Part shown: positions 47,902 to 57,092 of the stretch, piece by piece
Layout: the number at the start of each line of letters is the position of its first letter
Numbering within the stretch: the first letter of the stretch is position 1
From: CAVOGJ01 sp963695405
GTDB taxonomy: Bacteria > Planctomycetota > Planctomycetia > Pirellulales > Pirellulaceae
Direction: 5' to 3'
NCBI GenBank assembly: GCA_963695405.1
Contig: CAVOGJ010000010.1
Coordinates: 115,041 to 179,040, forward strand
DNA length: 64,000 bases
Position numbers and translations under genes: made by a program
Notes under the pieces: generated by a model
Databases searched by the model: none
What the model saw: only the letters and a program-made list of their open reading frames with translations
What the model was told of the DNA's origin: nothing

Positions 47902-48726
47902 ATGCATAATCAACGAACGGCCTTCACATTGGTCGAACTGCTAGTGGTGATCGCCATCATTGGCATTCTCGTCTCGCTCCTACTGCCAGCGGTCCAAAAT
48001 GCCCGCGAGTCGGCTCGCCGGGTGAGCTGCGAAAATAAGCTGGCCCAGCTGGCGAACGCGATGCAGCAATACCTGGCGGCTAACGAGACGTTGCCATCCG
48101 GAACCGTCGCCAACAGCGGGCCCATCGAAAACTTGCCACAGGGACTCGATCAAAGCTGGACCATTTTTCTGCTGCCGTACTTGGATGAGCTCGTGGCGTT
48201 CGAGAAGATCGACCTCACGGCGAGCGTCTATGACAAGGGGCAGGCCAGCGTGCGTGATCACCCAATTCCGGTACTGATTTGCCCGTCCGACTGGAGTACC
48301 AATCCCTTGCCAAGCTCAAATTATGCGGGCTGTCACCATCATCTGGAGTCACCCATTGATACGGATAACTTGGGTGTTCTATTCCTGAACAGCCATATTG
48401 GGCGTGCCGACATCACGGATGGGCAACGCTACACGTTTCTGCTTGGCGAGAAAAAGGGCGAACCAACGGATCTGGGCTGGCTGTCCGGCACGCGGGCCAC
48501 GCTTCGCAACACGGGGGGACTACTCAACCTGACGGTCGATCCGACCGTCATCAGTGGCGACCCGCTCTACGTGGGTGGCTTCTCCAGCGCCCACCCCAAT
48601 GGGGCTCAATTCGCCTATTGCGACGGATCTGTGTCCCTGATCACTGACCAGGTGGACCTGGACGTTTACCAGCACATGGCCAATCGGGCCGATGGAGAAC
48701 TGATCGATCTAGATATCCTTCGATAG
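47902..48726 (+). CDS. DUF1559 prepilin-like protein
   Basis: 274 residues. Begins MHNQRTAFTLVELLVVIAII, a textbook type III prepilin signal (FTLVE, Glu +5), then LLPAVQNARESARRVSCENK, and near the end AHPNGAQFAYCDGSVS, the H-x9-DG motif. DUF1559 proteins are hugely expanded in planctomycetes and are thought to be pseudopilin-like envelope proteins. Here it lies last in the pseudopilin operon and could be the major pilin (GspG-like) of this system, which otherwise lacks one. Confidence 0.93.
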   Translation: MHNQRTAFTLVELLVVIAIIGILVSLLLPAVQNARESARRVSCENKLAQLANAMQQYLAANETLPSGTVANSGPIENLPQGLDQSWTIFLLPYLDELVAFEKIDLTASVYDKGQASVRDHPIPVLICPSDWSTNPLPSSNYAGCHHHLESPIDTDNLGVLFLNSHIGRADITDGQRYTFLLGEKKGEPTDLGWLSGTRATLRNTGGLLNLTVDPTVISGDPLYVGGFSSAHPNGAQFAYCDGSVSLITDQVDLDVYQHMANRADGELIDLDILR

Positions 48727-48813
48727 CCTTTCGGGCCGTGTCACCTCGCCAACAGAGATTCCCGTAGACTGATGAACATTTATTCGAAACGACGATCAAC
48801 ATGAGCCGCAAGA

Positions 48814-49254
48814 ATGGCCAATAGGCAGTCTTTTCCAACGTCGTCACTCTTCATCACGCTCGCCGTCGCCGCACTGGTGACGCGATTACTGCTCACCGCC
48901 CTTTCCGGGGCCGAAGCCAGGACTGCGTTCGTATTGGCCCTGACCTGCGGGCTGGTCTCTGCCGGCGTCGGGCTCGCCATGGGGATGCACGCCTATCGGC
49001 GGGCGTCCGGTTCGATCTCGGGTGTCTTCCTTGGTTTCCTGATCGGAGTCATGCTAGGCCCTCTCGTACTCGTGAAGCAAAGCCAGATCAACGAGATCAT
49101 CACACTCCAGTTGGGCGGCAGCGCGCTGCTGATCGGACTCGGCGTCTTCTTTTGGCTCGCCAAGTCCGACCCGCTCAATCGGCCGCGGGTCACCTCGGGG
49201 CCCCCCGTCGTTGCTACCCTGGCGGAACCGCCTGCGGACCAAGACAATGCATAG
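48814..49254 (+). CDS. hypothetical small membrane protein
   Basis: 146 residues with four predicted membrane helices (LFITLAVAALVTRLLLTAL, AFVLALTCGLVSAGVGLAMG, ISGVFLGFLIGVMLGPLVL, SALLIGLGVFFWLA) and a short hydrophilic end. Not recognised. Stands between the DUF1559 gene and ispF on plus; no clear ribosome site. Confidence 0.55.
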   Translation: MANRQSFPTSSLFITLAVAALVTRLLLTALSGAEARTAFVLALTCGLVSAGVGLAMGMHAYRRASGSISGVFLGFLIGVMLGPLVLVKQSQINEIITLQLGGSALLIGLGVFFWLAKSDPLNRPRVTSGPPVVATLAEPPADQDNA

Positions 49255-49375
49255 GCCCGAGTAGCCGGCAGGCGGTACGAGTCGCGATTTCGGGTTTGTC
49301 CGCATTTCGTATCCTGGCTAGAATGCCCGCTTTGGCGAGCCGCATGCGTACGGATACCTCCTCCCTACGGGGTCT

Positions 49376-49885
49376 GTGGTGACAATTCGAGTTGGCATTG
49401 GCCACGATACGCACCGTTTGGAACCTGGTGGTCCCTTGCAACTGGGTGGGCTGCAGATACCTCACAACCATCAATTGGTGGGGCACAGTGACGCGGATGT
49501 TCTGTTGCATGCCATTACGGACGCGATTTTGGGGGCCGCGGCGTTAGGGGACATCGGCGAGCTGTTTCCCAACACGTCCGAGGCGAATCGAAACCGCGAC
49601 AGCGGACAAATGTTGAAAATCGCCGCTCAAACGGCCCGGGCGGCGGGGTACGAGATTGGCAACATCGACTGCATCGTTTTCGCACAACAGCCGCAGCTGA
49701 GTCGTTATAAGCCAGCGATGGCCTCCCGAATCGCCGAGGTGCTGGAAATCGATGCCTCCCTGGTCGGTGTCAAGGCGAAGACAGGGGAGGCCGTGGGCCC
49801 AGTGGGTCGCTGCGAAGCCATTGTGGCGGAGTGCATCTGTCTCTTGACCCGCAAGGAGCCTGCAACGGGTCAACCAGGGCGGTAG
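49376..49885 (+). CDS. ispF: 2-C-methyl-D-erythritol 2,4-cyclodiphosphate synthase
   Basis: 169 residues from GTG 49376 (a second GTG follows at 49379). Trimeric zinc enzyme of the MEP isoprenoid pathway. Metal ligands in GIGHDTHRLEPGG (Asp, His) and LVGHSDADVLLHAITDAILG (His); DIGELFPNT and VGVKAKTGEAVGPVGRCEA are the other conserved parts. Length as usual plus a short tail. Isoprenoid supply is of interest given the UbiA gene elsewhere in the window, but they are not linked. Confidence 0.95.
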   Translation: MVTIRVGIGHDTHRLEPGGPLQLGGLQIPHNHQLVGHSDADVLLHAITDAILGAAALGDIGELFPNTSEANRNRDSGQMLKIAAQTARAAGYEIGNIDCIVFAQQPQLSRYKPAMASRIAEVLEIDASLVGVKAKTGEAVGPVGRCEAIVAECICLLTRKEPATGQPGR

Positions 49886-50009
49886 TGATAAGGGACGGGC
49901 GAACCCAACCTAAGCAACCTAAACGATAGAACTTGAATCGACAGATTACTAGTGGGAACCCAACGGACCTCGGTCCAAGCCAGTCGTTCTCAGGACATAA
50001 GGGAATGGT

Positions 50010-51603
50010 ATGAGTACATCCACGGAATCAGCCCCTAGCAAGGCAGCCAAGGACCACGTAAAGATTCGCGTCTATAACACGCTGACCCGAGAAAAAGAGC
50101 CTTTCCACACGGTGCAACCTGGCAAGGTCAGCATGTATCTTTGCGGTCCAACGGTCTACAAGGAAGCCCATATTGGGCACATGGTCGGTCCGGTCATCTT
50201 CGACTGCATCAAGCGTTATCTGGTGTACAGCGGATATGACGTAAAGTGGGTCGTGAACATTACGGATGTGGATGACAAGTTGATTGCCGAGTCCAAGCGG
50301 CGGGGCATCAGCATGGCAGAGGTCGCTGACGAAATGACTCAGGATTATCTGGAGAACCTGCAGGCGCTCGGTGTGGATCAAATCGACGAGATGCCGCGCG
50401 CTACGGACCACATTCAGGACATTATCGACTTTACCGCTGAGCCTGGAGAAAAAAGGGTTCGCGTACGAATCGGATGGGGACGTCTACTTCGAAGTCGCCA
50501 AAGACCAAGACTACGGCAAACTCAGCAATCGTACGGCCGACAGCCAGCAAGGCGAAGGAGGGGAGATGGCTGCCCGGAAGAAGGCGGCTGGCGATTTCGC
50601 GTTGTGGAAAAGCAGCAAGCCTGGCGAGCCCTCCTGGGACAGCCCGTGGGGCAAGGGTCGTCCGGGTTGGCACATCGAGTGCTCGGCCATGAGCCGTGCG
50701 ATCCTGGGAGAGGAGTTTGACATCCATGGCGGGGGACTCGACCTGATCTTTCCACACCACGAAAATGAAATGGCGCAAAGCGAGTCCTGTCACGGCAAGC
50801 CGATGGCCCGCTACTGGATGCACAACGGCCTGATGCGGGCATCCACGGTAGCGGGGAAAGTCGGCGGACGGGGCGATCGTGAGCACGCGGCGGACAGCGA
50901 GGCTACGGTCGAGACAAAAATCAGCCGCTCGAAGGGAGCCGGCGGGCTGGCCTCCCTGATCCAGGCCCAGGGAGGCGAACGGATTCGCTTCTTTTTGTTG
51001 CGAACACATTACCGCAGCACCATCGTGTTTGGCGAGGACGGCCTGGCCGAGGCGGGAACGGCCCTGGAGGCCTTCCACCGTCTCTTTGAGCGGTATCAGC
51101 GGATCACGGGCGAGAGCTTTTATGACATCACCGCCCCGGCCACGCGACAGGCAGGCGAGTTCGCACCTGGCGATGACCCGCTGCTGCAAGCCGTTGCGGA
51201 GCGTCGCACCGCCTTTTTGATGAAGATGGATGACGATTTTAACTCGGGAGCCGCGATGAGCGAGCTGTTCGAGCTGGTTCGTCTGCTTAATAAGTTTGCT
51301 GACGCCGAGCGTCTGGAGGAACCCGACGCCCGCGCAGCAGATCGAGTCGCCGCCTTTCGAGCCGCAGCGGGAACCATGCGGGAGCTGACATCGGTCCTGG
51401 GACTCTTCCTGACGCCTCCGCGGCAGGAATCCAGTCAGGATGATGGCCTGGTCGACCAGTTGGTCCAATTGCTGATCGACATTCGCAATTCGGCTCGCCA
51501 AAACAAGGATTTCTCCACTGCCGATCGTGTGCGGGATGAATTGGCGCGCATCGGCATCACTTTGGAAGATCGCAAGGGCGAAACGGGCTGGCGTCACGCC
51601 TGA
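50010..51603 (+). CDS. cysS: cysteinyl-tRNA synthetase with planctomycete insert (one frameshift)
   Basis: 530 residues if one extra base at about 50438 is removed (DFTAS then LEKKGFAYESDGDVYF). Class I synthetase charging tRNA-Cys. HIGH motif is AHIGHMVGPVIFD, the zinc ligands are in MYLCGPTVY, WHIECSAMS and FPHHENEMAQSE. The KMSKS position reads TKISRSKGAGGL, preceded by a Gly/Asp/Glu-rich insert of about 30 residues (GKVGGRGDREHAADSEATVE) that I recall from other planctomycete CysS. ATG with AAGGGA upstream. Single-copy essential gene, so the break is most likely a sequence error. Confidence 0.92.
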
Positions 51604-51671
51604 TAGATAGACATCCGGTCGGTTCCGAGCGTCGCCAAGAACGGTAGCGAACATCATCCAGGAGGCGGACC

Positions 51672-52259
51672 ATGGATCGGTCACAGGCAATAAGCGAGGG
51701 ATCGCTGCGTATCCTGGGCGTTGATCCGGGATTGAACGTCACCGGTTACGGGGTGATCGAAATCGACGAGGACCGTATTTCCATTTTGGAAGCGGGCGTG
51801 GTACGAGGGACGGCGAAGGCATCGCTGACCACGCGTGTGCGAGAAATCCACGCGGGAATGGCCGACGTCATTTCGGCTCTCAAGCCACATGTCATGGCCG
51901 TCGAAGAGCTGTATTCGCACTACGAGCGGCCCAGGACGGCGATTTTGATGGGTCACGCCCGGGGCGTTATCTGCCTGGCGGCCGCCATGGCCGGCGTGGC
52001 CGTCAAGCACTACGCGGCCACTCGCATCAAGAAGATGCTCACGGGGAATGGTCGTGCCCCAAAGGTGCAGGTGCAATCCGCCATCCAGCGCGAATTTTGC
52101 CTGCCCGAGCTGCCGACGCCTCCGGATGTGGCCGACGCCCTGGCCGTGGCCGTTTGCCATTTCTATTTGTCTGGAAACCTCAATAATGTGAGATTCACCC
52201 CGACAGCGCCCAGCGTCAGGCCGGTGATATCGCGGCAGGCACCACGGACGACACCATGA
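51672..52259 (+). CDS. ruvC: Holliday junction resolvase RuvC
   Basis: 195 residues, ATG with AGGAGG 6 bases upstream. RNase H-like fold: LGVDPGLNVTGYG (first Asp), VEELYSHYERPRTAILMGHA (Glu) and PPDVADALAVAVCHFY (last two Asp). Resolves four-way junctions in recombination. A C-terminal stretch of about 25 residues is extra. Its end overlaps ruvA by 4 bases, giving the order ruvC-ruvA-ruvB. Confidence 0.96.
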   Translation: MDRSQAISEGSLRILGVDPGLNVTGYGVIEIDEDRISILEAGVVRGTAKASLTTRVREIHAGMADVISALKPHVMAVEELYSHYERPRTAILMGHARGVICLAAAMAGVAVKHYAATRIKKMLTGNGRAPKVQVQSAIQREFCLPELPTPPDVADALAVAVCHFYLSGNLNNVRFTPTAPSVRPVISRQAPRTTP

Positions 52260-52879
52260 TTACCAAGGTCACCGGAAAACTCTTGGCCGTCCGGCACGAC
52301 GCCATCACGCTGGCGGTCGGACCGTATGAACATGAAGTGCTGATCTGCGAATTCGCGCGGCGCCAATTGCAACATCAGCTGGGAACCGATATCAGCCTCC
52401 ATACCATCGAATACATCGATGGCAACCCGACGCAAGGTCGGCTGATTCCACGCCTGGTTGGCTTTCTCAACGAGGCGGAACGAGAGTTTTTTGCGTTGTT
52501 CTGCTCCGTGGATGGCGTCGGGACCCGCAAGGCACTCCGCGCGATGGTGCGACCGGTTCAGGAAGTCGCTTCCCTGATTGAAGAGCAGGACGCAAAGGGG
52601 CTGTCGGGTCTGCCGGGCATCGGTCCCGCGACGGCGGAACGCATCATCGCCAAATTGCGACGCAAGGTACCCAAGTTCGCCCTGCTCGTGACCGAGCATT
52701 TTGATGACGATCTGGCCGCGGAACGGGACCTGGCCGCGGAAGTCTTCGACATTCTGCGTTCTTTGGGACATAGCGAAACGGATGCTCGGCGATTGATCGA
52801 GGCCGCGCTGGCTGCGAGCAAGAAATTCAAGGATGCCGAGGATATGATTGGCCAGGTTTACGCCCTCAGCGTGAAGTAA
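52256..52879 (+). CDS. ruvA: Holliday junction DNA helicase subunit RuvA
   Basis: 207 residues. Three domains: OB fold (MITKVTGKLLAVRHDAITLA), helix-hairpin-helix (SGLPGIGPATAERIIAKLRR) and a C-terminal helical domain (EVFDILRSLGHSETDARRLI) that contacts RuvB. Start overlaps ruvC. Binds four-way junctions as a tetramer and loads RuvB. Confidence 0.95.
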   Translation: MITKVTGKLLAVRHDAITLAVGPYEHEVLICEFARRQLQHQLGTDISLHTIEYIDGNPTQGRLIPRLVGFLNEAEREFFALFCSVDGVGTRKALRAMVRPVQEVASLIEEQDAKGLSGLPGIGPATAERIIAKLRRKVPKFALLVTEHFDDDLAAERDLAAEVFDILRSLGHSETDARRLIEAALAASKKFKDAEDMIGQVYALSVK

Positions 52880-52980
52880 CCCCGCGAAAAGGGGCCGGCG
52901 AATTTACCCGCTCGACTCGCCACCTTTTGTTATAACTAGGGTGGTTCGCTTCCCTCGATGTGCATGAAACGGATTTCGCC

Positions 52981-54105
52981 ATGGCTCGTGAACGTATCCT
53001 AGGTCCCGGTGGTATCGGTGAAGTCCGATCAGGCACCAGTGCGGCTACCGCTGGCGATGACGCGCGCTCCGTACCCGACGCTCCTCTCGGTATGAATGAA
53101 ATTTCCGAAAACGACGACGACCGGGATCTCCGTCCACAGACCATGAACGAGATGATCGGGCAGCGCAACGTCTACGAACGGCTGTTGATCGCCGTGGATG
53201 CGGCTTCGAAACGGAACGAGCCGCTGGGGCATATCCTGCTCGATGGCCCTCCTGGCTTGGGCAAGACCACCTTTGCCATGTGCATTCCCCGCGACCTGGG
53301 CGTACCGGTGCAGTTGACCAGTGGTGCGGCGCTTTCCGCCCCGAAAGACTTGATCCCGTATCTGACCAACGCCAGTGAACGGTCGGTGTTGTTCATTGAC
53401 GAAATCCACCGACTCCCCAAGGCCGTCGAAGAATATCTCTACACGGCGATGGAGGACTTTCGCGTCGATATCGTGCATGGGGACGGCACCAATGCCCGCA
53501 CGCTTAATCTTTGGCTCAAGCCGTTCACCTTGATCGGAGCAACCACCCGGGCTGGTCTCTTGTCCGCTCCGCTTCGCGATCGTTTTCAGCTCCGCGAACA
53601 TCTCGATTTCTATGACATCGCAGAATTGCAAGCCATCGTCCGCCGGAATGCAGCCATTCTCCGCGTACCGATCGACAAGCAATCAACGTTGGACATCGCT
53701 CGCCGCAGCCGTGGCACACCGCGCGTGGCCAATAATCGCCTGAAATGGATTCGCGACTATGCGACCAGCCGTGCCGACGGCGCCATCACACCCCAGGTCA
53801 CGGCAGCGGCCCTGGACATGGAAGGTATCGACGATCTGGGGCTGGGAAAACAGGATCGCAAGTACCTTGAGACGATCATTCGTGTCTTTCAAGGCGGCCC
53901 GGCCGGCGTCGACGCGATCGCGCACACCATGAATACAGCCAGCGATACGCTGTCGGATGAAGTCGAGCCTTTCCTGCTGCGGAGCGAACTGGTCGTTCGC
54001 ACGCCCAGGGGGCGAGTCGTCACCAGCAAGGCCTACCAGCACTTGCGGCTGGACCCACCCCAGGGATCGCCGTCCGAGACCGATGATCAGGGACGACTGT
54101 TTTGA
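52981..54105 (+). CDS. ruvB: Holliday junction branch migration ATPase RuvB
   Basis: 374 residues from the ATG at 52981; a GTG 21 bases upstream is possible. AAA+ motor. Walker A LLDGPPGLGKTTFAMCI, Walker B SVLFIDEIHRLPKAVEE, sensor I LIGATTRAGLLSAPLRDRFQ, RSRGTPRVANNRL (sensor II) and the C-terminal winged helix (LLRSELVVRTPRGRVVTSKA). An N-terminal extension of about 50 residues is hydrophilic, common in this phylum. Confidence 0.95.
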   Translation: MARERILGPGGIGEVRSGTSAATAGDDARSVPDAPLGMNEISENDDDRDLRPQTMNEMIGQRNVYERLLIAVDAASKRNEPLGHILLDGPPGLGKTTFAMCIPRDLGVPVQLTSGAALSAPKDLIPYLTNASERSVLFIDEIHRLPKAVEEYLYTAMEDFRVDIVHGDGTNARTLNLWLKPFTLIGATTRAGLLSAPLRDRFQLREHLDFYDIAELQAIVRRNAAILRVPIDKQSTLDIARRSRGTPRVANNRLKWIRDYATSRADGAITPQVTAAALDMEGIDDLGLGKQDRKYLETIIRVFQGGPAGVDAIAHTMNTASDTLSDEVEPFLLRSELVVRTPRGRVVTSKAYQHLRLDPPQGSPSETDDQGRLF

Positions 54106-54336
54106 GAGCCACGGATCTTCGAGGATGGGATGTGTCTCAATCACTGCGCCGCTGATTTGCTCGCGCAGCTCATCCCGAATCGTTGCTCGGTGCCGTCCGT
54201 GTGCTCCGTGGCTTCATCCAGAAGATCAAAACGACCATCGGTCGGTTCGTCATCGCCCATACGATGCTATACCGTTCACCGAGCTCACCGAGATCGATGC
54301 TTTACCTTGCCCTCAAGGCAACGGCCCAGACTGCGG

Positions 54337-55928
54337 TCAGGCAAACGATGTATCCGACGCGGCGGATGAACCCGCGTGTCGCCCTCCGCGAGCCCGTCGG
54401 AACAGGCCGAGGGCTGTGCCCAGGATCAGCCACCAGCCAATCCGCGGTTCCGGCACGACCGCCGCACCGCCACTGGCCAAGAACTTGTTCGAGTTCCAGA
54501 GGTTAAAGTCCGAGACGTCGGTCAAACCGTCCGCGTTGAAGTCACCCAGCGACCAGGCGGCCGTCGACTCGAATTTCGCGCCATTCCAGATGTTAAAGTC
54601 GGAAACGTCCACCACGCCGTCCAGGTTGGCGTCCGCCACCAGATAGGCGCCGCCCGAGGAGAGGTTCTCCGCACCCGCTTGCACCAGCCAGGCGTCCCGA
54701 TCGGCCACGGTCACCTGGCCGTCCCCGGTCAAGTCGAACAGCAGATCGGTCGAACCGCCAGCAATGGCAGCCACCAGCGCGTCGATGTCATTGATGTCGC
54801 AGGCAAAATCTGAATCGAAGTCGCAGTCACTGTAGACCTCGACCCGCCAGCCACCGACAAAACCGGCATTCCCGACGATCACGTGACCATTCGTGGAAAT
54901 GGCGGACGGATACTCGGAGACAGGGTGGTGCCGCCACAAGAAAGAGAAGTAGTTCGGATCATTTTCGGGAATGATGGGCACTTCACCACCACGGGCCCTG
55001 ACAAAGTTCTCGAGCAAGACGACGTTCGCATCTCCCTCGTCATACACCCACCCCACGCCGTTGCCGAGGAGCGAATCGAAACCGACGATGCGGTCCGTAT
55101 CTGCAATATCGACAGGATAGCCGCTGAAGGACGGCACAAAGATCCGTTTCCGATGCGTCTCGCGGATCCAAGTGCCCCCGTCATTGGTCCAACGGGTCGC
55201 ATCGCCGTCCCAAATACCCAACAACACCGAACCATCATCTCGGATGCCGGTGATCTCTCCCAAGGCGTCCCCGTTGGGCGGATCGAGCAATTCACCGGTC
55301 AGCGTGGCTGCCGTCCCAAACGGCGGGTGTTCGGCTGAACGATCCTTGCGCGAACCCCGCGATGACGGTGCCGTCCGCGGAGACGACCGAGGCTCGATTG
55401 CCGCCATTGGCCAGTGATTCGAGCGGTACCATGCCGGTCGCTTCCGTCCAATGAAACCCGGCTGCTTGGCAACCGTCGTAAAAGGAGAGCCCGACCACGA
55501 CCGATCCATCGGCGGATACGTCGTAGGCGTTGCTCTGGCCGCCACATGCCATGGCAGTCCCCGGCAAGTGGCCTATGCTGGTCCAAACAGGATTACTTGC
55601 GGTCCAGATGCCCGCCACGTCCTGCTCGCCTGGTTCTGGATTTTCCATGCGCGCCGACGACGGTCGTGCCGTCCTCCGAGACGGCGGCCGGACTTCGGCC
55701 ATTTCCCGGGAGAATCGTCCAGGTGTCGCTGAAGGAATCCCACAGATACGGTTCGCCCGTCTTGAGGGTCCCGATCAGGTAGCGTCCGTCGCTGGACATG
55801 TCGTTGATGCTCAATACATTGGGCACCAACGTCATCTCCGCGCGCTCGGCGGCAGCCTTCGACGAGAGAAACGACACGCTTAGCAACGACAACAGCAGAG
55901 CCAACTGCCGACGAATCGTCAATTTCAT
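54337..55928 (-). CDS. secreted HAF-repeat protein with dockerin-like region and PEP-CTERM tail (two frameshifts)
   Basis: 529 residues after removing two extra bases, one in the GCGCGC run near 55650 and one near 55320. Signal peptide (LALLLSLLSVSFLSSKAAA). HAF-type repeats follow, such as DVSADGSVVVGLS and VVSADGTVIAGFAQGSF, then a dockerin-like part with DANLDGVVDVSDFNIWNGAK and DFNADGLTDVSDFNLWNSNK, VVPEP, a hydrophobic stretch and Arg-rich end. The repeats plus tail are almost identical to the gene at 57093-58661. Two breaks here against none in the copy leave a real pseudogene open. Confidence 0.72.
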
Positions 55929-56003
55929 TGGGGCCTCGATGTGAGCGGAAAACGCGGAATGTCTGTTTTCCGTGGCGGTCGGACGGGCAACGAAAAGCCA
56001 CAT

Positions 56004-57090
56004 TTACAGACGGGAACAGAACGGACGGCGACGGCGGAGGAGGCAAGCCACAGCGCTCAGAAGCAACCATCCGCCAAGCTGAGGTTCGGGCACGACCCCG
56101 CCCCCGCTGCTCATCAGCCGATGGCTATTCCAGACGTTGAAATCCGAGGCGTCGACACTGCCATCCGCCGTGAAGTCTCCGGAACACCAGGCCGCGATCG
56201 AGCTCAGCCGGTTGCTGTTCCAGATGTTGAAATCAGACGCATCCACGCTCCCGTCCAGATTCGCGTCCCCCGGCAGATACGGATTGCCCGAGGGCAAGTT
56301 CGCCGCCCCCGCATCGGCCAGCCATTGGGTCAGATCGGCCTGATCCACCAACCCATCACCGTCCAGGTCAAAGTCAGCAGCATTCGAGCCGGCCGCGACC
56401 TCGGCGACCAGCAAGTCGATATCCGTGCAATCGATGAGCGAGTCGTTGTTAAAGTCGGCGTCGACGACATTCACGCGTACCGTTGATAATCAGGCGTACC
56501 ACACTGGATGGTTCTGACGAGAATCCGAAAATCGTCTCGTTGTCTGGATAGCTGTTGAGGGTGGATATCGAACCGCCAAACACGAAAAACGGACTCGTGG
56601 CCTCGTTCATCGCATCGATCGCCGTTTGATTGAGCGGCAGCAGTACATCCGTCCCAATATCGTCAAACGTCACATCACGGCTGGCGTAGAGCGGACCGTC
56701 TGCCAAGTCGGCATAGGTAAGATCTCCGTTGATCCCCGAGGTGACGAAGGCCTCGTCCGTCGTCACCTCACGCAGCTCGTACGTTTCAAAACTATCCCCG
56801 CTATAGAAACCGAAGGAATCGTAAAGTGCCACCGAAAGGACGGCCGAGGTGATCGGCTCGGTGATCTCATCCAGGTCAAATACGAAGAAATTCCGCGCCT
56901 CGGAGATATTGCATTCGCCGCAGAAAAACCGCCGCGAATCTCCTACAAGGTAATTGGGATTCTCCGAGTCGTGAAAGCCATTCTGGTCGTACCAGCCGCG
57001 ATCGACCGATTCGATCATCTGCTCACCCGCACAGATCGTCACCGCGGACAGCAGGAACCAGGCGCCGAGTACCGAGCGTAAGCCATTCAT
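56004..57090 (-). CDS. secreted protein with dockerin-like region and PEP-CTERM tail (one frameshift)
   Basis: 361 residues once one extra base near 56475 is removed (LIINGT then VNVVDADFNNDS). ATG 57090 preceded by AAGGAG. Signal peptide (VLGAWFLLSAVTICAG). The N-terminal 200 residues form a beta-rich domain (NFFVFDLDEITEPITSAVLS, ATSPFFVFGGSISTL) that resembles lectin/jelly-roll modules but I cannot name. Then DANLDGSVDASDFNIWNSNR and DFTADGSVDASDFNVWNSHR, VVPEP and a hydrophobic Arg-rich end. Middle member of a three-gene tandem of dockerin/PEP-CTERM genes. Confidence 0.78.
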
Positions 57091-57092
57091 CG

